Below are positions 5,079 to 6,007 of a stretch of DNA of 6,007 nucleotides, one piece after another. The notes under the pieces were generated by a model. It saw only the letters and a program-made list of their open reading frames with translations. It was not told where the DNA came from and made no database searches. Position numbers and translations under genes: made by a program. The stretch comes from an uncultured Treponema sp. (GTDB taxonomy: Bacteria > Spirochaetota > Spirochaetia > Treponematales > Treponemataceae): contig CAKUWD010000178.1 of NCBI GenBank assembly GCA_934699065.1, forward strand, positions 1-6,007, given 5' to 3'. Each line of letters opens with the position of its first letter. The first letter of the stretch is position 1.

Positions 5079-6007
5079 TTAGTTCTTAATTTTCTTCACA
5101 GGAATAATTGTAAAGTTAATACTCTTTTCTGTTTCCATTCCAGGACCAACATTTATATCCCAGAATAAAGTTGATTCATATGTCATACTTACAGGTTTAA
5201 TTTCTTCTCCGGTAATACCTTTACGATTAAAAATTATAGGATTCATACAATAGCCGCATTTTTCATTTGGTTCAAATACAAGAGAAATTCCATTTGTCTG
5301 ATCAGACATTCTTACTACCTGTATGTTTTTTAGTTTACCAGATTCATTAATACTTTTTGTTGACTTTTTAGAATTGACAATGAACACTTCACCATTATCT
5401 ACTGTTTCAATATTAAATCCATTTTTATCATCATTCTTAAAGAATATATTTGAAATATTGGATTCTACAGCAAATTTGGCACCAAGAGTTTTATCACTTT
5501 CATTCTTGATAATATATTGAACATACATTCCTGTAGAATTAATCACATATTTTTTTCTTAAATATACAGTCTGCCCTGTAGGCTTCCATACAGCTCTTGC
5601 ACAAAGCTGAAGTTCTTTATGAGATTGCGAGTATTTTAATTCACTGTATTGAATTCTTGAGAAAACACCGTCACCGGCAGGTTCTCCTCCTGCATATTTT
5701 TTAAACTGTTCAGTAGTAAACAGATGATCTATAAAAATTCCCCGTTCATAATCATCATTATAACCATCTGTAGTAATCCATCGGGTAAGATTATCTGCAT
5801 AGTTACAGAGGTTTTTCATAATATCAAGTTCTCTTACAGCACCGCCATTTAAAGAAATATAGGCAAAATACTGTTCCATACGACAAACATATTCCGGAAT
5901 ACCATCATTGTCATAATCAAAACTTGTTAGAGATTCTACAAAATCTCCTTCTGAACGAAGCATTTTTTCAGCTTCTGAAAGATATTTATATGCCTGCTGA
6001 CGATTTA
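5079..6007 (-). CDS. GH57-type alpha-amylase/4-alpha-glucanotransferase, C-terminal part (5' end beyond window)
   Basis: The frame is open from the right edge to the TAA at 5081-5079, giving 308 complete C-terminal codons. An internal Met at 5963-5961 is not the start, because coding continues upstream of it. The visible part resembles the C-terminal beta-sandwich (DUF1925/DUF1926) of Thermococcus-type GH57 4-alpha-glucanotransferases: SFDYDNDGIPEYVCRMEQYF (visible residues 28-47), then the GGAVRELD pattern near 54-61, LTRW, and RGIFIDHLF matching the family's x-x-slidHfl motif. The catalytic GH57 barrel with its glutamate and aspartate lies outside, so activity on starch- or glycogen-type glucans is inferred from the family. 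No signal peptide can be assessed. The coding sequence is visibly more AT-rich than dat and ddc. It converges on ddc, with repeats C and D between them. Confidence 0.75.
   Translation of the reverse strand, partial: NRQQAYKYLSEAEKMLRSEGDFVESLTSFDYDNDGIPEYVCRMEQYFAYISLNGGAVRELDIMKNLCNYADNLTRWITTDGYNDDYERGIFIDHLFTTEQFKKYAGGEPAGDGVFSRIQYSELKYSQSHKELQLCARAVWKPTGQTVYLRKKYVINSTGMYVQYIIKNESDKTLGAKFAVESNISNIFFKNDDKNGFNIETVDNGEVFIVNSKKSTKSINESGKLKNIQVVRMSDQTNGISLVFEPNEKCGYCMNPIIFNRKGITGEEIKPVSMTYESTLFWDINVGPGMETEKSINFTIIPVKKIKN

Overview
The window most likely comes from a host-associated spirochaete of the Treponema type. This is an inference from overall gene style: a secreted OmpA-family-like protein, a GH57-type amylase relative, moderate-to-low GC coding sequence, and intergenic space full of hairpin repeats. 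No rRNA or marker gene is present to prove it. Five protein genes are visible, two of them cut by the window edges, with no tRNA, rRNA, CRISPR array or transposase gene.

Layout, left to right. The minus-strand N-terminal part of a secreted, probably OmpA-family protein (1-869) is followed by a hairpin-rich element (882-989). Next is a complete minus-strand LUD-domain (LutC/DUF162-like) protein (996-1634). A 376-base divergent intergenic region (1635-2010) holds a good sigma70-type promoter for the LUD gene, two interleaved inverted repeats on its -35 side, a roughly 145-base nested multi-branch inverted-repeat element, a TATAAT box facing right, and a perfect 16-base palindrome just before the next ribosome binding site. 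Then come two plus-strand genes, dat (2011-3360) and ddc (3500-4972), and finally, convergent to them, the C-terminal part of a GH57-type alpha-amylase/4-alpha-glucanotransferase relative (5079-6007, minus).

The metabolic core is dat plus ddc. Dat, L-2,4-diaminobutyrate:2-oxoglutarate aminotransferase, makes L-2,4-diaminobutyrate from aspartate 4-semialdehyde and glutamate. Ddc, a group II PLP decarboxylase, converts that to 1,3-diaminopropane and CO2. The two adjacent genes therefore encode a complete two-step route to 1,3-diaminopropane, the precursor of norspermidine-type polyamines. No ectA/ectC or carboxynorspermidine genes lie in the window.

The most unusual feature is the intergenic DNA. 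Four copies of one hairpin repeat (arms GTGGTTTCGATA / ACTCAACCAC, with different but self-complementary centres) bracket ddc: two in inverted orientation between dat and ddc, two in direct orientation after ddc. Two other, unrelated but equally branched elements lie at 882-989 and 1754-1896. One repeat copy sits inside a terminator-like stem with an eight-T tract between dat and ddc, which suggests the two genes may not be transcribed equally.
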